Shown: positions 10,346-22,400 of the stretch, piece by piece
Numbering within the stretch: the stretch's first letter is position 1
Layout of the letters: each line of letters opens with the position of its first letter
Source of the DNA: Astyanax mexicanus
Taxonomy: Eukaryota; Chordata; Actinopteri; Characiformes; Acestrorhamphidae
Length of the DNA stretch: 64,000 bases
Assembly (NCBI RefSeq): GCF_023375975.1
Contig: NC_064416.1
Span: forward strand, 26,009,001 to 26,073,000
Reading direction: 5' to 3'
Made by a program: the position numbers and the translations under genes
Notes under the pieces: model-generated
Databases searched by the model: none
Told to the model about the DNA's origin: nothing
What the model saw: only the letters and a program-made list of their open reading frames with translations

Positions 10346-13300
10346 CTGGAAGAAGCAATAAAGAAAAGAGCCGATTGCAACAAATTTAGTAAAAGTTACT
10401 GCCATACACTGAAGACAAACTCTTGATTACTTGTTTATTAAGAAACAGATGAGCTGGTGCCTATATATTATATAAATGCATGAATGAAGCATGTACAATT
10501 GCAAATTTTTTAATAATTGTATTTCAATGTTTTCCCATTTTCTCCCCAATTTACACAGACAAATACCCAACCCACTCATTAGGACTCCCCCTATCAATAG
10601 TGATGCCCCAACACACCAGGAGGGTAAAGACTAACACATGCCTCCTCCGATACATGTGAAGTCAGCCACCGCCTCTTTTCAAACTGCTGCTACTGCTGTT
10701 GCATAGCTGAGTAGCATCACAGCATGCTCGGAGGAAAGCACAGCGACTCGGTTCCGATACATCAGCTCACAGACGCCTCGTGCTGCGAGACATTACCCTT
10801 TGGAGTGATAAGGGGAGAGAGCACCATCTACCCACCCAAAGAGAGAGCAATTCCAATTGTGCTCTCTCAGGGCTCCGGTAGCCAATGGCAAGCTACATGA
10901 ACAGGATTAGAACTGGCGATCTCATGACAATTGCCAATTTTGAGGTAACAACCACCTTGCACACAGCACAGTATGAACAACCGGTTGCCCAATAATGAGG
11001 ATATTTGCCCACACAGCAATTAGATTTAAGCTTTCTGATTTTGGGGACACATTTGACTACAGTGTATCAGGATAAAATCCAAAAACAGGTCACACGAAGT
11101 GACCAGGTGTAAATAACAATGGTTTGGTGGGAGATATTGTTACAACAACTGAGATACGGTGTGAATTACAAAGGTTTAGCCTATTCTGTTTCTAAGTGGG
11201 AGAGATACAGTTACGACTGTGATACGTACTAGTAAGGACTCCTCCAAACAGGGGACCTATAATGCCCATAAGCAGGATGGCGACAGGCAAGAAGCGTGCC
11301 ACCTTATGTCTGCGGAGAGTAGCAAGGGCCAGTAGCGCTGCAGGCAGGTGGAACACCAGTGAGGAGACGACAGCCCACAGGAACACGCCATACCACATCT
11401 CTGAAAATGAGAAAAATGCAGAAAGACATGTAATAACAAGCTACAGCAAGGTAACCTAAACATAATGTATTTGAATCAGAATCATCTTACAATTGGTCAA
11501 GAACACACTGTTGACAGTAAATGTTTTTTTTTTTATGTGAACAGCAATAAACAAATAACATTTTATTCAGAGTGTGTGTGTTGTTTTTCTACTCTGTAAA
11601 AAAACCCAGCTGATTTATTGCTTTAATTCGCTAAATCAGTTCAGGGGGTTTGCCTTTGCATACAAGTGTAGCGCTCAATAATGGCTGCCAAAGAGTGTAG
11701 TACAGACAATGTAGCAGACAGAACACAAGTCACTAAATCACTACATAATGAGCATAAGCCAGACAAGCATGTCATTACACATCAAACAAACATAGCCTTT
11801 CTTTATATGTTAGCCTTACTTTTATAATAATGCTATTTCCAACTTGCCTAGTAATAGGAACTACCAGTCACCCAAATTCAACAAATTGTAACAAATTGTT
11901 TATATCAGGATGTTACAGATTGTATGTTAAGACCTTCGGTAAAGATTTGAATGCAGAGGCTGTTTCTGGTTATTACTGAAACCGAATAGTTTAAGACAGA
12001 AGTCCAACTGACTTTAGTGAGAACAAACTAATAATATAAAAGCATAATGCACAAATTACACTTTTTTAAGTAGCAACAAACCATTTTAAATATCTATGCC
12101 TCCATCCTTTCATTAACCTCTTCCAATTTAGGGTTACAGTGGGTCTAGAACCCACCCGGAATAAATGAGCACCAGGAGGAAATCTGTGCAGAAATGGGGA
12201 AAACACACCAAACTCTACAGATGGTGACTGAAAAGGGAAATGAACTGCACAGGCCTCTGGAGTTGTGCAACACACAATACCTGCCATGAAAACTCATGTC
12301 ACACAGCCCCACACAGGGCCTGCACAATCACACATTCATACAATCTACCACTAATCTAGTGACTAATCCTTTCTCTCAGATATCATGAGAAAGCTGCAGT
12401 CCAAACTCAAATCCAATACCTCTGTAATGCAACTTTGTTTAAACTTTTACTGCAGCTATCAGCTATGCATTTCTATTACTATTAACCAACCTACAGATTT
12501 CTATATCATTCTGATCAGTCATGTTACCAGCACAACGTGTGCATAATGTAATTTTGACATTGTATCATAATCGTATGTTTCTATTAAGTTTTATACAATC
12601 TCAAATCTCCCCCCTCCAATTCCAGTTACAGGTATTGGATTGTTTAGTAGAAATAGTAATCCCACATATATACATTACAATAATTTAGAGTAGTAAAACT
12701 CTTCAGGTTTCAAAAATATTATAAATGCAACTTAATAATAATTGTAGATATCTAAAATTATATTACAGAGGCAGATTACAAACTGCCCATATCCATAATG
12801 CACCCTTCACCTAGTCAAACCTTTAGTATATGTAGCTACCAGTCTGAATTCATTTACAGATATGAGGACCTGGACTTCTTAATATTCAGAATTGCACTGT
12901 AGATCTCTGTATATCTGTAATTGAAGTTTTTACTAAATGTAATTCAGATGAGGTGAAATTTCATGTAAAGCAATGGTGACACAGAGCTGGATAATATATA
13001 TCCAATATTTTATTGTAGTGTGATAAATTGTCTTACCATATCAACAATAAGCATATGAAGGATATCATCAAAGCTTAAAACACAGACCCAACTTTTCTTT
13101 ACAAAGAGTGTAAATACACTGTAGAATTGAATGACATGCAGCAACAAAATGTCATAAAAATCATATAAAGCCATTTCAAGTGCATTTTGTCTGTGAGTCA
13201 AAACAGGACAGTACGTCAATAGGTTAACTTTAAATATTGTGATATAATATTCTGCCATACCTCCCAGCTCTGACAGCGTGCGATTATATACATCAAGTCT

Positions 13301-14795
13301 GGTGGCGTTTATCCTTTTCATATTTATAACGGAATTAAACCGAAATTAAGAAATATATGGTGATAAAATTTATATAACTATATATAAATGTTCGCCATAT
13401 CGTCCAGCCCTAAGACACACGAATAAAATTATATTTAAGGATATGCCATCCTGGTAATGTGTATAGTCAGATGGGCCTTATATATCTGATAGCTAGGTTA
13501 GCTAAGCCACTGTTTCTTGTACAAAATTATAGCTGATATCTGAAGGAGAGATTCTAGAGGTAAAACTGCGTTACAGAGATCTGTAGCTGTTACGTTTTTA
13601 GTAAAATCTGAGTTAGGACAAACGGATTATCATTGACTTGTCTGTAATAAACATTGCAGTCTACGGGCATCTCGATCATCCAAACCAGCGCAGTGTAAAC
13701 TGTTTACATTAGCATGATAGTGTTAAGGTGGTTAGTCGTGTTTTTGTTATGGTTAGAAACAGCCGATAACCCTAGATATCTTAGCTTAACAAGTTAGCAA
13801 TCTAGCTAGTTACTAGATTAAAACTAAATTAAATCATTTATAGACTATAGCTAAAATAGATTACCTAATAACCCAATAACTGACACGCAGTTCTACCAGG
13901 AAGCTAACTAGTTAGTTAGCATAAGCTACACAACTACGAGCTACAGATGCTAACCGCTAGCTAGCGTTAGCTATCTACTGCAAACCCCGGTGTTATGACG
14001 GGTTGTGCTACCGTGTCAAACCGTGCTACACTAGTCTGACAATATTTCAAGGTAAAATAAACCTTAATAGCAACCATAAAATATGCTCCCAGCAGAGGTC
14101 TAGACAAAATGTTAAGCATAAAAGCCACTTTATCAGGGTAAATTTAAGGTAAACGATGTGATTTGTTTACTTTAAAAATTGTGTTTTGTATTTTTAATTG
14201 TTTATTATTATAACCCTTACATTGTTGTAATATTAACTTCCATTTACGTTAAGTTACATATTTATAATTACCAAAGCTAACACTCAAACACGTAATGAAG
14301 ATGAGCTCAGACTGGTTAACCTAATGCACCCAAGGAAAACAAAATTATCATAAAAAAAGTAAAATCTTTTTATAAACGTGGGTTAGCACATGCGCAATCC
14401 CCGTAAGAAGCACATTACGACTAGTAGCATTATTCGCTATAACACCGGTCATTTCAGATAGCTGGGTAGCTAAGCTAACATTAGCTAACTAGGCAGGTTA
14501 GCAAGCTACCGTTAGCCTAGCAACCTTGACAGTCTAGTGGTTAGCTAACCTAGCAAGGCTAACTACGCTATAATGTTGAGAAAACCGTTTAGAACAGCAC
14601 AGATCCCGGTTAACGTTACCCGCACCGATGAGACGGGGCCTGTCGGGAGCAGCGCTGGGGTCTGCGGGGCTCACCTGAGAAATTGCACAGCGACGTGTCA
14701 TTCCCGCAGTTGGTGACATTTTTCCGGGGGACCAAATTCAGGCTCAGGATCTGCTGCACAAATCCGATGTCGGGTATGTTAGAGTCGTCCTGCAT
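10215..14795 (-). CDS. tmem170a: Transmembrane protein 170A, complete in three exons
   Basis: A small ER membrane protein. In mammals TMEM170A promotes ER sheet formation and affects nuclear envelope and pore organisation. Exons on minus are 14795-14675, 11400-11230 and 10345-10215; all junctions are GT-AG and in frame, giving 140 residues (human is 144). The N-terminus begins MQDDSN, then the conserved QQILSLNLVPR, and carries three sequons (N26-V-T, N32-D-T, N38-F-S). Hydrophobic segments lie at about 46-68, 77-105 and 115-137. The hallmark MWYGVFLWA (42-50) and the C-terminus SFLRVLATL match the mammalian protein closely. The start is the only ATG that gives a family-length N-terminus. The gene is head-to-head with cfdp1, as in human. 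No breaks or missing residues. Confidence 0.95.
10346..11229 (-). other. tmem170a: tmem170a intron 2
   Basis: 884 bp, nearly half of it a SINE copy (10525-10940). The remainder is AT-rich, with a short dispersed repeat at 11093-11115 (TCACACGAAGTGACCAGGTG) also found at 7405-7430. Confidence 0.85.
10525..10940 (-). repeat. tRNA-derived SINE, longest copy
   Basis: On minus it reads from AGTTCTAATCC (decayed B box) through CATGTAGCTTGCCATTGGC, GAGAGAGCACAATTGG and GGGTGGGTAGATGG to a tail ending AATTGGGGAGAAAATGGG. This is the fullest copy of the family at 1450, 1617 and 40336 and shows the order of its parts. Confidence 0.65.
11230..11400 (-). CDS. tmem170a: tmem170a coding exon 2
   Basis: 171 nt coding residues 41-97 and part of 98. 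Acceptor CATTTTCAG, donor GTACGT on minus. It contains transmembrane segments 1 and 2, with the RRHKVARF cytosolic-type loop between them and the conserved ILLMGIIGP motif. Confidence 0.95.
12095..12200 (-). repeat. Degenerate SINE/LINE-tail repeat
   Basis: CTTCCAATTTAGGGTTACAGTGGGTCTAGAACC matches a 3' tail motif very common in fish genomes (the reverse of a CTGACC..GGATAAG type end). Confidence 0.4.
12985..13413. mobile_element. hAT-like non-autonomous element
   Basis: The right end GCCATATCGTCCAGCCCT and the left end GAGCTGGATAATATATATCC are imperfect inverted repeats of the type AGGGCTGGACGATAT. Flanks share GACACA (6 of 8 positions match for an 8-bp duplication). There is no transposase. 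A piece of the same end type lies at 17514-17535. Confidence 0.4.
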
Positions 14796-15020
14796 CTCTC
14801 AGACACTGAACACGGCGGCCACGTGCAGAGTAACTCGAGAGTCCGAGTAACACCATTAGAAAATCGGTCCGCGCCGCTTCTAGCGCAGATGGTGAAGCAG
14901 CGGCGACTCCTCCACAACACAAACTCCCGACTCCCGACGTCACATCGTCCGGTCATCTGCGTAGACTGGCGACACCGCCGCTAACCAAAGCCACCGACAG
15001 GGGGCGCGCGCGAGCGAGTC
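14590..15020. promoter_or_regulatory. CpG-rich promoter block at the tmem170a start
   Basis: The GC content and CpG frequency jump here compared with the AT-rich surroundings (for example GGGGGCGCGCGCGAGCGAG near 15000 and GTCCGCGCCGCTTC near 14865). It overlaps tmem170a exon 1 and its upstream side. It is the most likely tmem170a promoter and may also serve cfdp1. No TATA box is evident. Confidence 0.6.
14675..14795 (-). CDS. tmem170a: tmem170a coding exon 1
   Basis: 121 nt coding residues 1-40 plus one base. ATG at 14795-14793; donor GTGAGC on minus directly after TTCTCAG. It codes the lumenal-type N-terminal segment with QQILSL, two cysteines (30 and 37) and three N-glycosylation sequons. 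It lies in a CpG-rich block. Confidence 0.93.
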
Positions 15021-15186
15021 CACAGTAGACGAGACCATAACTATTAACCAATCTGATAAAATATTATTAAAAACACATTTTTGTTTTACATACAGCGTTT
15101 CTCTTTTGTATGGAATCCCATTACCGCAACCTAAAATAAATAAAAAAACGCAGCACATTTTTTCTTATTATTATTAAGTAAACTGC

Positions 15187-15465
15187 TATCTCATTATTTT
15201 GAGATTGTCTTTATAGTCTTTATATCACCTACTTCTGTCTCTGTACAGTCTACGAATATCTTAAAATAACGAGATAGTATCTTAAATGAACGAGATAGTA
15301 TGTCAAATGAACGAGATAGTATCTCAAAATGACGACTTGCTATCTAAAAATAATGTGATAGTAACCAAAAAAATAATGACTTAGTATCTCAAAATAAGCA
15401 CAGTTTTTCAAAATAACGAGATAGTATTTCAAAATAATGACGTACTATCTAAAAATAATGAGAGT
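15187..15465. repeat. Degenerate ~20-bp tandem array
   Basis: Repeated AACGAGATAGTATCTCAAAAT-type units; examples are AACGAGATAGTATCTTAAATG and GAACGAGATAGTATGTC. The unit is itself partly palindromic (GAGATAGTATCTC), so the array can pair internally. Spacing is regular but not identical, and units are diverged. Confidence 0.7.
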
Positions 15466-15469
15466 TTAC

Positions 15470-15557
15470 TTTTTTTGCACCAGGAGTGGCATAAAGTTAT
15501 CCAAAAGCAATGTGTAAGGCTGGTGGAGGAGAACATCTTTTTTTCCAGAGCTGTATA
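15470..15557. mobile_element. Internally deleted MITE copy D
   Basis: TTGCACCAGGAGTGGCATAAAG..ATCCAAAAGC..GGTGGAGGAGAACAT then TTTTTTCCAGAGCTGTA. The first part matches the interior of copies A, B and C and the last is the intact terminal repeat, so most of the element is missing. Confidence 0.6.
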
Positions 15558-16408
15558 TTACAAGCATTAAGTACATTCGCCTAAATGTATCAGGGTACGA
15601 ATGCTCTTTGTCCATTAAGACGTGCCATCCTGACCTATTGTGAATCTATATATAGCGTGGATCGTCATGAGAGTAGCAGGCGGGTGGTTAAATTAACTTT
15701 CACAGTAGCTATATGTCGCATACAATTTATCACAGAGCCGGTTTATAGAAAGACTACCCACTTCCTGTCTGCCCGTTTTATCAGAAAATGACAGCAGAAC
15801 ACTAGAGAGAGCCCGTGAGTCAGTCTAAAACGAATATGGGTGAATGGAGCTAATTGACTAAAAATCGATTTAAAATAGGAAATAACTACTTAGCCAGTAT
15901 ATATATTTAATTTCGGAAGAATTAAAAAAAAGTATTCTGCTAATATTAATAATAAAGCAGAGAAAGCGTACCTGTATGTTGCTGTTTTTCTACAGTAAAC
16001 GGGTTTTAGGCAGTAAAGACGCTGCATTACTGCCACAGTGAGCTGAATGGTTGGTGAGCTGATGATGGAGATACAGTCAGAGCTCGTTTAAAAGACTTAG
16101 AAATTAAGGTTAAAGCTTAAAAAATACGTATTTGATATTGTTCTGTTTTGATTAAATTAGTATTCTTAGTTTGGAATTTTTGACGTTTATAGACTATAAT
16201 TTTGCTCAACTGGTCCATATTAAACCCATCCATGACTCACTCGGGAGCGCCTCCTGGTGGGGTGACAGACCTGGAGTATATTGTTAAGTGTGTGTATGTT
16301 CTTCTCTATACAGGCTCTCTGTCCATGCCTTGTGTGAAACAGGCTGGCTAGCTGAACAGCTACACATTTGTTGTGTTTGTGGCGGTTCTTCTCTCTCTCC
16401 AGCAGGAA

Positions 16409-16478
16409 ATGATGAATTATTCGGACTATGACTCGGATGACTATTCCTCAAATGAAGATGAAGACTATGTTCCCTCTG
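16409..16478 (+). CDS. cfdp1: cfdp1 coding exon 1
   Basis: 70 nt, residues 1-23 plus one base; donor GTGAGA. It codes MMNYSDYDSDDYSSNEDEDYVPS, split here as MMNYSDYDSDD and YSSNEDEDYVPS: an acidic, tyrosine-rich N-terminus aligning with the human EEDEDYVPSG. Tandem ATGs at 16409 and 16412; the second has A at -3. Confidence 0.9.
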
Positions 16479-19400
16479 GTGAGACCGCGGTGCTTATTTA
16501 CCCTCATAAAGTAAACTAGCACACTGGCTAGCTCAGCTAACCTAACCTAGCCAAGTGGCCCTGAACTCTTTATTGTCATATTTGTCCTGTCGGTCTGTGT
16601 ATACACCAGAGCAGCTGCCTGTTTATATATTAGCTAATAGCTAACACAATAATCCCACCAGACAAGACCAGTATGTAGGTAAACGGTGCTTCTGGAAACC
16701 GGGCTTGCTGCACTCAAACATTAGCTAGTTAGCAGTGTAGTTAATGTTCATTTAGGTTAACTTGGCTAGCACATAAATAGTAAACTAGCTAACACAGTTG
16801 TCTCAATTCAGTGTAACGTTTCTAGCTAGCAAACTATATTATATATTTTTCAACTTTTCTCAAACCAGCCTGTTATTTAACGTACCTGTTTAATCTGAAC
16901 TGTAGATTAGCTGTTAGGTGAACTGGGTTAAGTAATTAATTTTAACTTAGCTGGCTTTATGTTCAGAGTGTTGATAAACGCTGTAAATTCTGATCAAATT
17001 TTCTTTACTTTTAGATTATTATCAATATTTTTAATCTTCTCTGATTTTGAAAGCTAAGATTGACTTGAGTGTTAAAATACATTTAATATTTTAATATGTA
17101 CCATTCACTTCAGTTTATACAGTTCATCTATAGAAGTCCTTCAAAATTATAAATTTATTTATTGTATCGTCACGAAACCCAAAGTATTTACATTTATATG
17201 GTAACAGGGGTTTTATGAAATTTAACTACATAATAATTATCTGCCTATGTATCCTACAGGAGTTTAGCCCCGCCCACTCCTGCTAAAGTTATAAGAAATT
17301 TATCTACATAATTATTTACCTGTTTCCACCAGTGATTTAACCACGCCCACTCCTGCTAAAGTTATATGAAATGTATCTACATAATTATCTACCTATGTGT
17401 CCTCCAATGATTTAGCCACGCCCATTCCTGCTAAAGTTATATGAAATGTATCTACATAATTATAATCTTTTTATGTATCCTACCGGAGTTTTTGCCCCGC
17501 CCACTTATTCTAAAGCAGGGCTGGACGATATGGCCAACAGTATACAAGCCACCGCTCTTGTGTACGTAATCACGCATGGAGCTTGGCTTTATGACAAATT
17601 ATTATTATTATAGCATCTACAAATTTCTGTTAATGTACTCTACAGGACTTCAGCCCTGCCCATTAAGGTTAAAGTTATAAGCAGAGCATCTACACATATC
17701 TGCATATGTGTCTGCAATGTTATAATTATGTCTCCCCAGGCAGGATTCAAATTCAGAAAGGCACCCAGTCAATTTCACTGGGTGAAATATAGAGCTGTAC
17801 ATACATCATTACTGCAACATGTTTATGTTTTTGAGTTTTAACAGGAAGCATATTGAAAGAGCTGTGTCACTGACTAACAGATAAAAGCACACTTAAACTA
17901 CATTTCCCATCTTCAGCAAGAGCTCCTAATACTGCAGACTGTGCTTACATGACATAGGAGGTAGCATGACATGATGGAGTAAAAGGTCCACAGTGTGCGC
18001 ACATACCAAACTATTTCTTAGCCTGGGAAAAAAAATGTTCAGCCAAGTACTAAAAAGCCAATATGATGTTAGTTAGATATTACCAGATGTCAGTTTAGTA
18101 TCTATTGTGATCCATATTGATATTGGGATATCCAACAGTAATATTACACATTATATTTCCTGTCTATATCATACACACCCAACAAAAATTGTAATGGTTA
18201 ATGACAACACAGTTAAATCTTAAGATGTATTCAGTTCTTCACTGAAATGTAAAACATGTCCATTTTTGATCAGATGACAACCTGAGCGAAGATGACATTA
18301 ATGAATGTGTGAAGGAAGATGGCTTGGATGAAGAGGACCAAAATGAACCACGGCCTGACAATGCGAAGAAGAAAAAGTTAAAGAAGTCAAGTAAAGATCT
18401 TTCTGTGAGGTAGTTATTTCCTGTGCCATAAAGTCTGCCTTGGTTTTTGAGCTTTCTATTATTGTGATTTTCATGATCTATTTCTGTGTTTTTGTTCATC
18501 ATTGTTGTAAACGTTCTAAAAGAAAAAGAAAAAAAGGAGGACTTAAGCTGGAAGGAGGTGATGAGGGTGGCACAGATGAACAGAAGGAAGATGAAGGACA
18601 AGCGAAAGAGGAGGAGTCTGTACCAAAGTCAGTGGAAAAACATGAAGAGAAGAAGAAACAAAAAGCAGATGATCTTTGGGCAAGTTTTTTAAAGGATGTT
18701 GGCCCAAGACCCAAAGCTCAGACACCTGCCTCTCAACAGGTTTGTCCTCATTGCACTTTACTGACATTACATCCAGTTCACTGCCAGTTTGGAAAAGAGC
18801 ATTATTAATATGTATTTTCTAAAAGCAAGAGTTTTGGCAGATAATTTGTTTTCATTTCACCATAGTGACATCTTCTGATCTTCAGAAAAGGCTTTAGACT
18901 AGGTTTTGGAAGATTGCTGGGCCACAAAAGCATTAGTGAGATCAGAGACTGATTTTGGTAAATAGTTCTGGATCATAAAGGTTACACAATCCTTGTGTAA
19001 TTATACAGCTGTACAATCAACATTTGCCATTGGGCATGGTGATGTTTGGCTTCTGCATCACCACCACAGCATCCTATTCAATTGTCTGAGCTTTAAAATA
19101 GAGATGTTACAAACTGTAATTAAATGGGCAAATTACTAAATTAACTCTGGTATCTGCATACGTTTGGGCACACGTACAGCTTGCATACAGAATCAGTAAC
19201 AGTTTATAGTTGCACAAAGTTTAATTGTTATGGAAATAATTTAGCATTTAGTGCTCTTTAAATACTATAAATGTTGTAATACTGTTAGATTTCATTGGCA
19301 TTAAATTAAGAAAAATAGAACAAGCATGTCTGAAATGGTTGTTTTAAAGAGAATAGGTTTGATGTTTGAATGATGTTTACTTAGATTTGTTTTTTTAATA

Positions 19401-22400
19401 TATAAAATCTGTCTGTCTTATAGACTACAGCTGATTCCACACCACAAGAAGCCAGTAAAACCACCACAGATCCTCCGCAGGAAGAACCAAAATCCAAAAA
19501 GCCCTCCACAGTCACAATAACAAAGGTTTTTGACTTTGCAGGAGAAGAAGTCCGGTAAGTCAGACTGGAAGTCTTGCTAAAACTAATGCATTTTGTATTT
19601 TAGCCACATGGTGGCAGCATAGTATTATCATTATCTAAGTGCAGAACAAAGAAACACAGAACAAATGGATGCAGGAACACTTAATGCAGAAAAAGAGACT
19701 GTAATTGGCCCGTAACTATTGTTTTTGATTGTGATAATTCATAGTACATGGTAATAGGGAAAGGTTTTACACTTGAACATTCATGCCTGAGTTCTGTTAC
19801 CCTGTTTCAAGTATGCTTGTTTGAATGCAACTAGTCAAACTAGACATTTTGTTAATTTTGTCATTTTGACAATCAACAATTGTCCTAAATAGAAAGCTCA
19901 TTTAAGATTGTTTTTTGCTAAGAGACTTTTTTTTGTTATTTTGTAGGTGTAACTTAATGGCATTAAAAACATAACCATGTTAATTTAAAATTCAGCTGTA
20001 GAAAAAGTTGAAGTGCTCCATCAAGTAAATAGGATGTTTAGGAAATAGGATAGGAAATTGTCCAGCTAGTGCAATAGCAAATCCAGCTTGTTGTGTTTTT
20101 TTATTTATTTAAAGCTATATATTCTGTAATGTAAAGTGGGATTTTAGAAAATGTATTTCCCAACTTCTATTGCATAGTAATTAAAGCATGTGTTCTGCCC
20201 CTCTAGGGTCACTAAAGAGGTGGCTTCTGATTCACGAGAGGCAAAAAGTTTCCTGAAACAGGAAGAGAAGCAGGAGCAGCCAATGTCTCCCTCTAAAGCC
20301 CCTTCATCACTCATTCCTGGACCCAGGTAACACAACACAAAACCACACCGTGCACAGTCCTTACACTTCCATCTTATTGCTCCATATGATCACAGTATTT
20401 CAAACCATGTATCCACTACTGCCCTTATGCATTTTGCTGTGAAATTAATGGTAATCATCATTGCATCCACTTGAGGGAATTGTACAATCAAATGTGTCTA
20501 AAAACAATAAACAGGAAGATATGTGTATTTGGTTTTCAGTAGTGAGCATAATTGACACTTAAGTAAAATAATGTAATTAGCTTTTAAACGTATTATGCAC
20601 AGAGAGGTCATATGAGCATTTTATTTCTGAGTCCAGCAGACAGTCCTGTTTTTATTTATTTATTTTTTATTGTTTTGAATGGGTCAATGATTGTGCATGT
20701 GATTAGGTGTAATGAATGGCTCACCCACTGATTCTGTTTTCTGTGGCAAATTTAAAAAAAAAATGACTGTTTGGTCCAATAACTTAGAATCCTGAATAAT
20801 TTATAAAATACAAAAGTGGCAAAAATAAATGAAAACCTACAAAGAACGTGTTCAGAATTTGCAATTTGGCATTCAGGCAGATGTTTAATATCTTCATTTC
20901 AGTGCATCACTACTTTGTATGCGTACCATTCTTGTCTACATGATTGATAAAACATGGTAGAAGTTAATTCCACTACTGTGGATGAAAGTAGATCCTCACA
21001 CTTGATGTAGCTGCTTCAGGTTTCATCTGAAGCAGAAAAATGATACTTGGGAAATGGCTGTGTGTGGATGGGAGCATGTGTAGAGCATGAAGGTAATCCA
21101 AACAGGCCTCTCTTTTCATTGATTTCTGACAGCTAATACAACTAGCCTTTGATCTGCTCATTCCAGCTTCTGCACACGGGCAGAGATAGCTGAGAGTGCG
21201 TCATACTGACTGTGTCTGTTAGCGGTGTAATGGTGTACACAAAAGTCACGGTTCGGTTAGCGCAGCAGTTTGGGCTTCATGTTCCAATATATGTTTTTTG
21301 TAGGCACGCACAAACAAACAAACCTGAACTCTTGTTAAGATTTTGCAAATCCAAAAGCAAGAACAGTGAGAGATAAAGAATAAAGAAAGATTAAAACAAG
21401 CATATTGGTCACACTTTTAACATGCAGCAGAGAGAGGGAGAGAGATTGGACAGAATGAGGGGGGACAAACAAGACTACAGATCCCACAGCAATACTCTTA
21501 AACCACTACAGTTCCCACAATACAATGCAAATCCAGGTTGAGAGAGAGAAAGTGAGAGACACTTTGTAAAGATGCTCTCTCTGTCTCTCTCTGCCGCCTT
21601 TCCTGCACTTTCCCTTTGGTTGCTATGGTGAATAATTGTGGAAGGATGAGTGTGTGTGTGTTTCCTCTGAGACTGGGCTGTGGCTGTACAGGAAGTGCTC
21701 TTTTCCCTACAGGAAGTGCTGTGTGCTAGGGCGTTTCCCAGCACAGCAGGAAAACTGTCTGCATTGCTCCTGTTTCATCCTGCCATCACAAACACTACTG
21801 TCATTAATAAACCCCCTACAACAAACACATCCTCACCCTCTATATATCTCTATCATTCTCTCTCTCTCTCTCTTTTTGTCTCTGTCTGTGTAGTCTGGCT
21901 GTCTGTCTCTGTCTGTCGGTCTGTCTGTCTGTCTGTCTGTCTCCCCCTACCCCGTCCCCCTTGTAGGTGCTTACATTAAGTAGCCTAAATTAATAGTCTT
22001 CCTTTTTAAAGCAAAAGCTGCTACAAAACTATAATTTTAAAATATTTTATTGAACACTTTCAAACGTTTAATATTGCAGCAGACAAACCAACAGAACACA
22101 ATACATAGCAGAGCTACTGTAATCCTGAATTTCCATAAGTGCTATTCCAATCATAAATTTACCTTAGAACTGCTATTTTAATCATAAATGTACCATTCAA
22201 GTGCTCAAGTCACAACTAAGGGAAATTTACTCAGAAATTAATGTAATCCTCATCCTGTACAGCTCTATTTGAAAGGTAATAAGCTAATAATTAACACAAT
22301 TTATCTGGGTAGACAGTAAAAATTTAACTTAAAACTGCCGTTTGTCAGCTTTCCCTTTCGGCACTATTTTCCAATATATTTTAATATTACTATTCTACTG

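Larger units (their letters stand above)
11401..14674 (-). other. tmem170a: tmem170a intron 1
   Basis: 3.27 kb. It holds a degenerate SINE/LINE-tail repeat at 12095-12200 and a hAT-like MITE at 12985-13413. From about 13750 to 14540 it is dense in GCTAGC/TTAGCTAA motifs near the 5' end of the gene. No extra coding exon is seen. Confidence 0.8.
14796..16408. promoter_or_regulatory. Divergent intergenic region between tmem170a and cfdp1
   Basis: 1.6 kb between the two start codons. From left to right it contains the CpG-rich block, a degenerate ~20-bp tandem array (15187-15465), a deleted MITE copy (15470-15557) and the cfdp1 5' flank. A splice-acceptor-like CTCTCTCTCCAG at 16391-16402 lies just before the cfdp1 ATG, so a non-coding first exon is possible. 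Confidence 0.5.

Noticed and set aside
9859..10389. 176-codon open frame on plus
   Set aside because: It is antisense to tmem170a exon 3 and its 3' UTR; the tmem170a reading is conserved and this one resembles no protein.
15187..15465. Regularly spaced short repeats considered as a CRISPR array
   Set aside because: Units are contiguous and degenerate with no unique spacers, and the genome is a vertebrate.
18239..18601. 120-codon minus-strand open frame
   Set aside because: Antisense shadow of cfdp1 exons 2 and 3.
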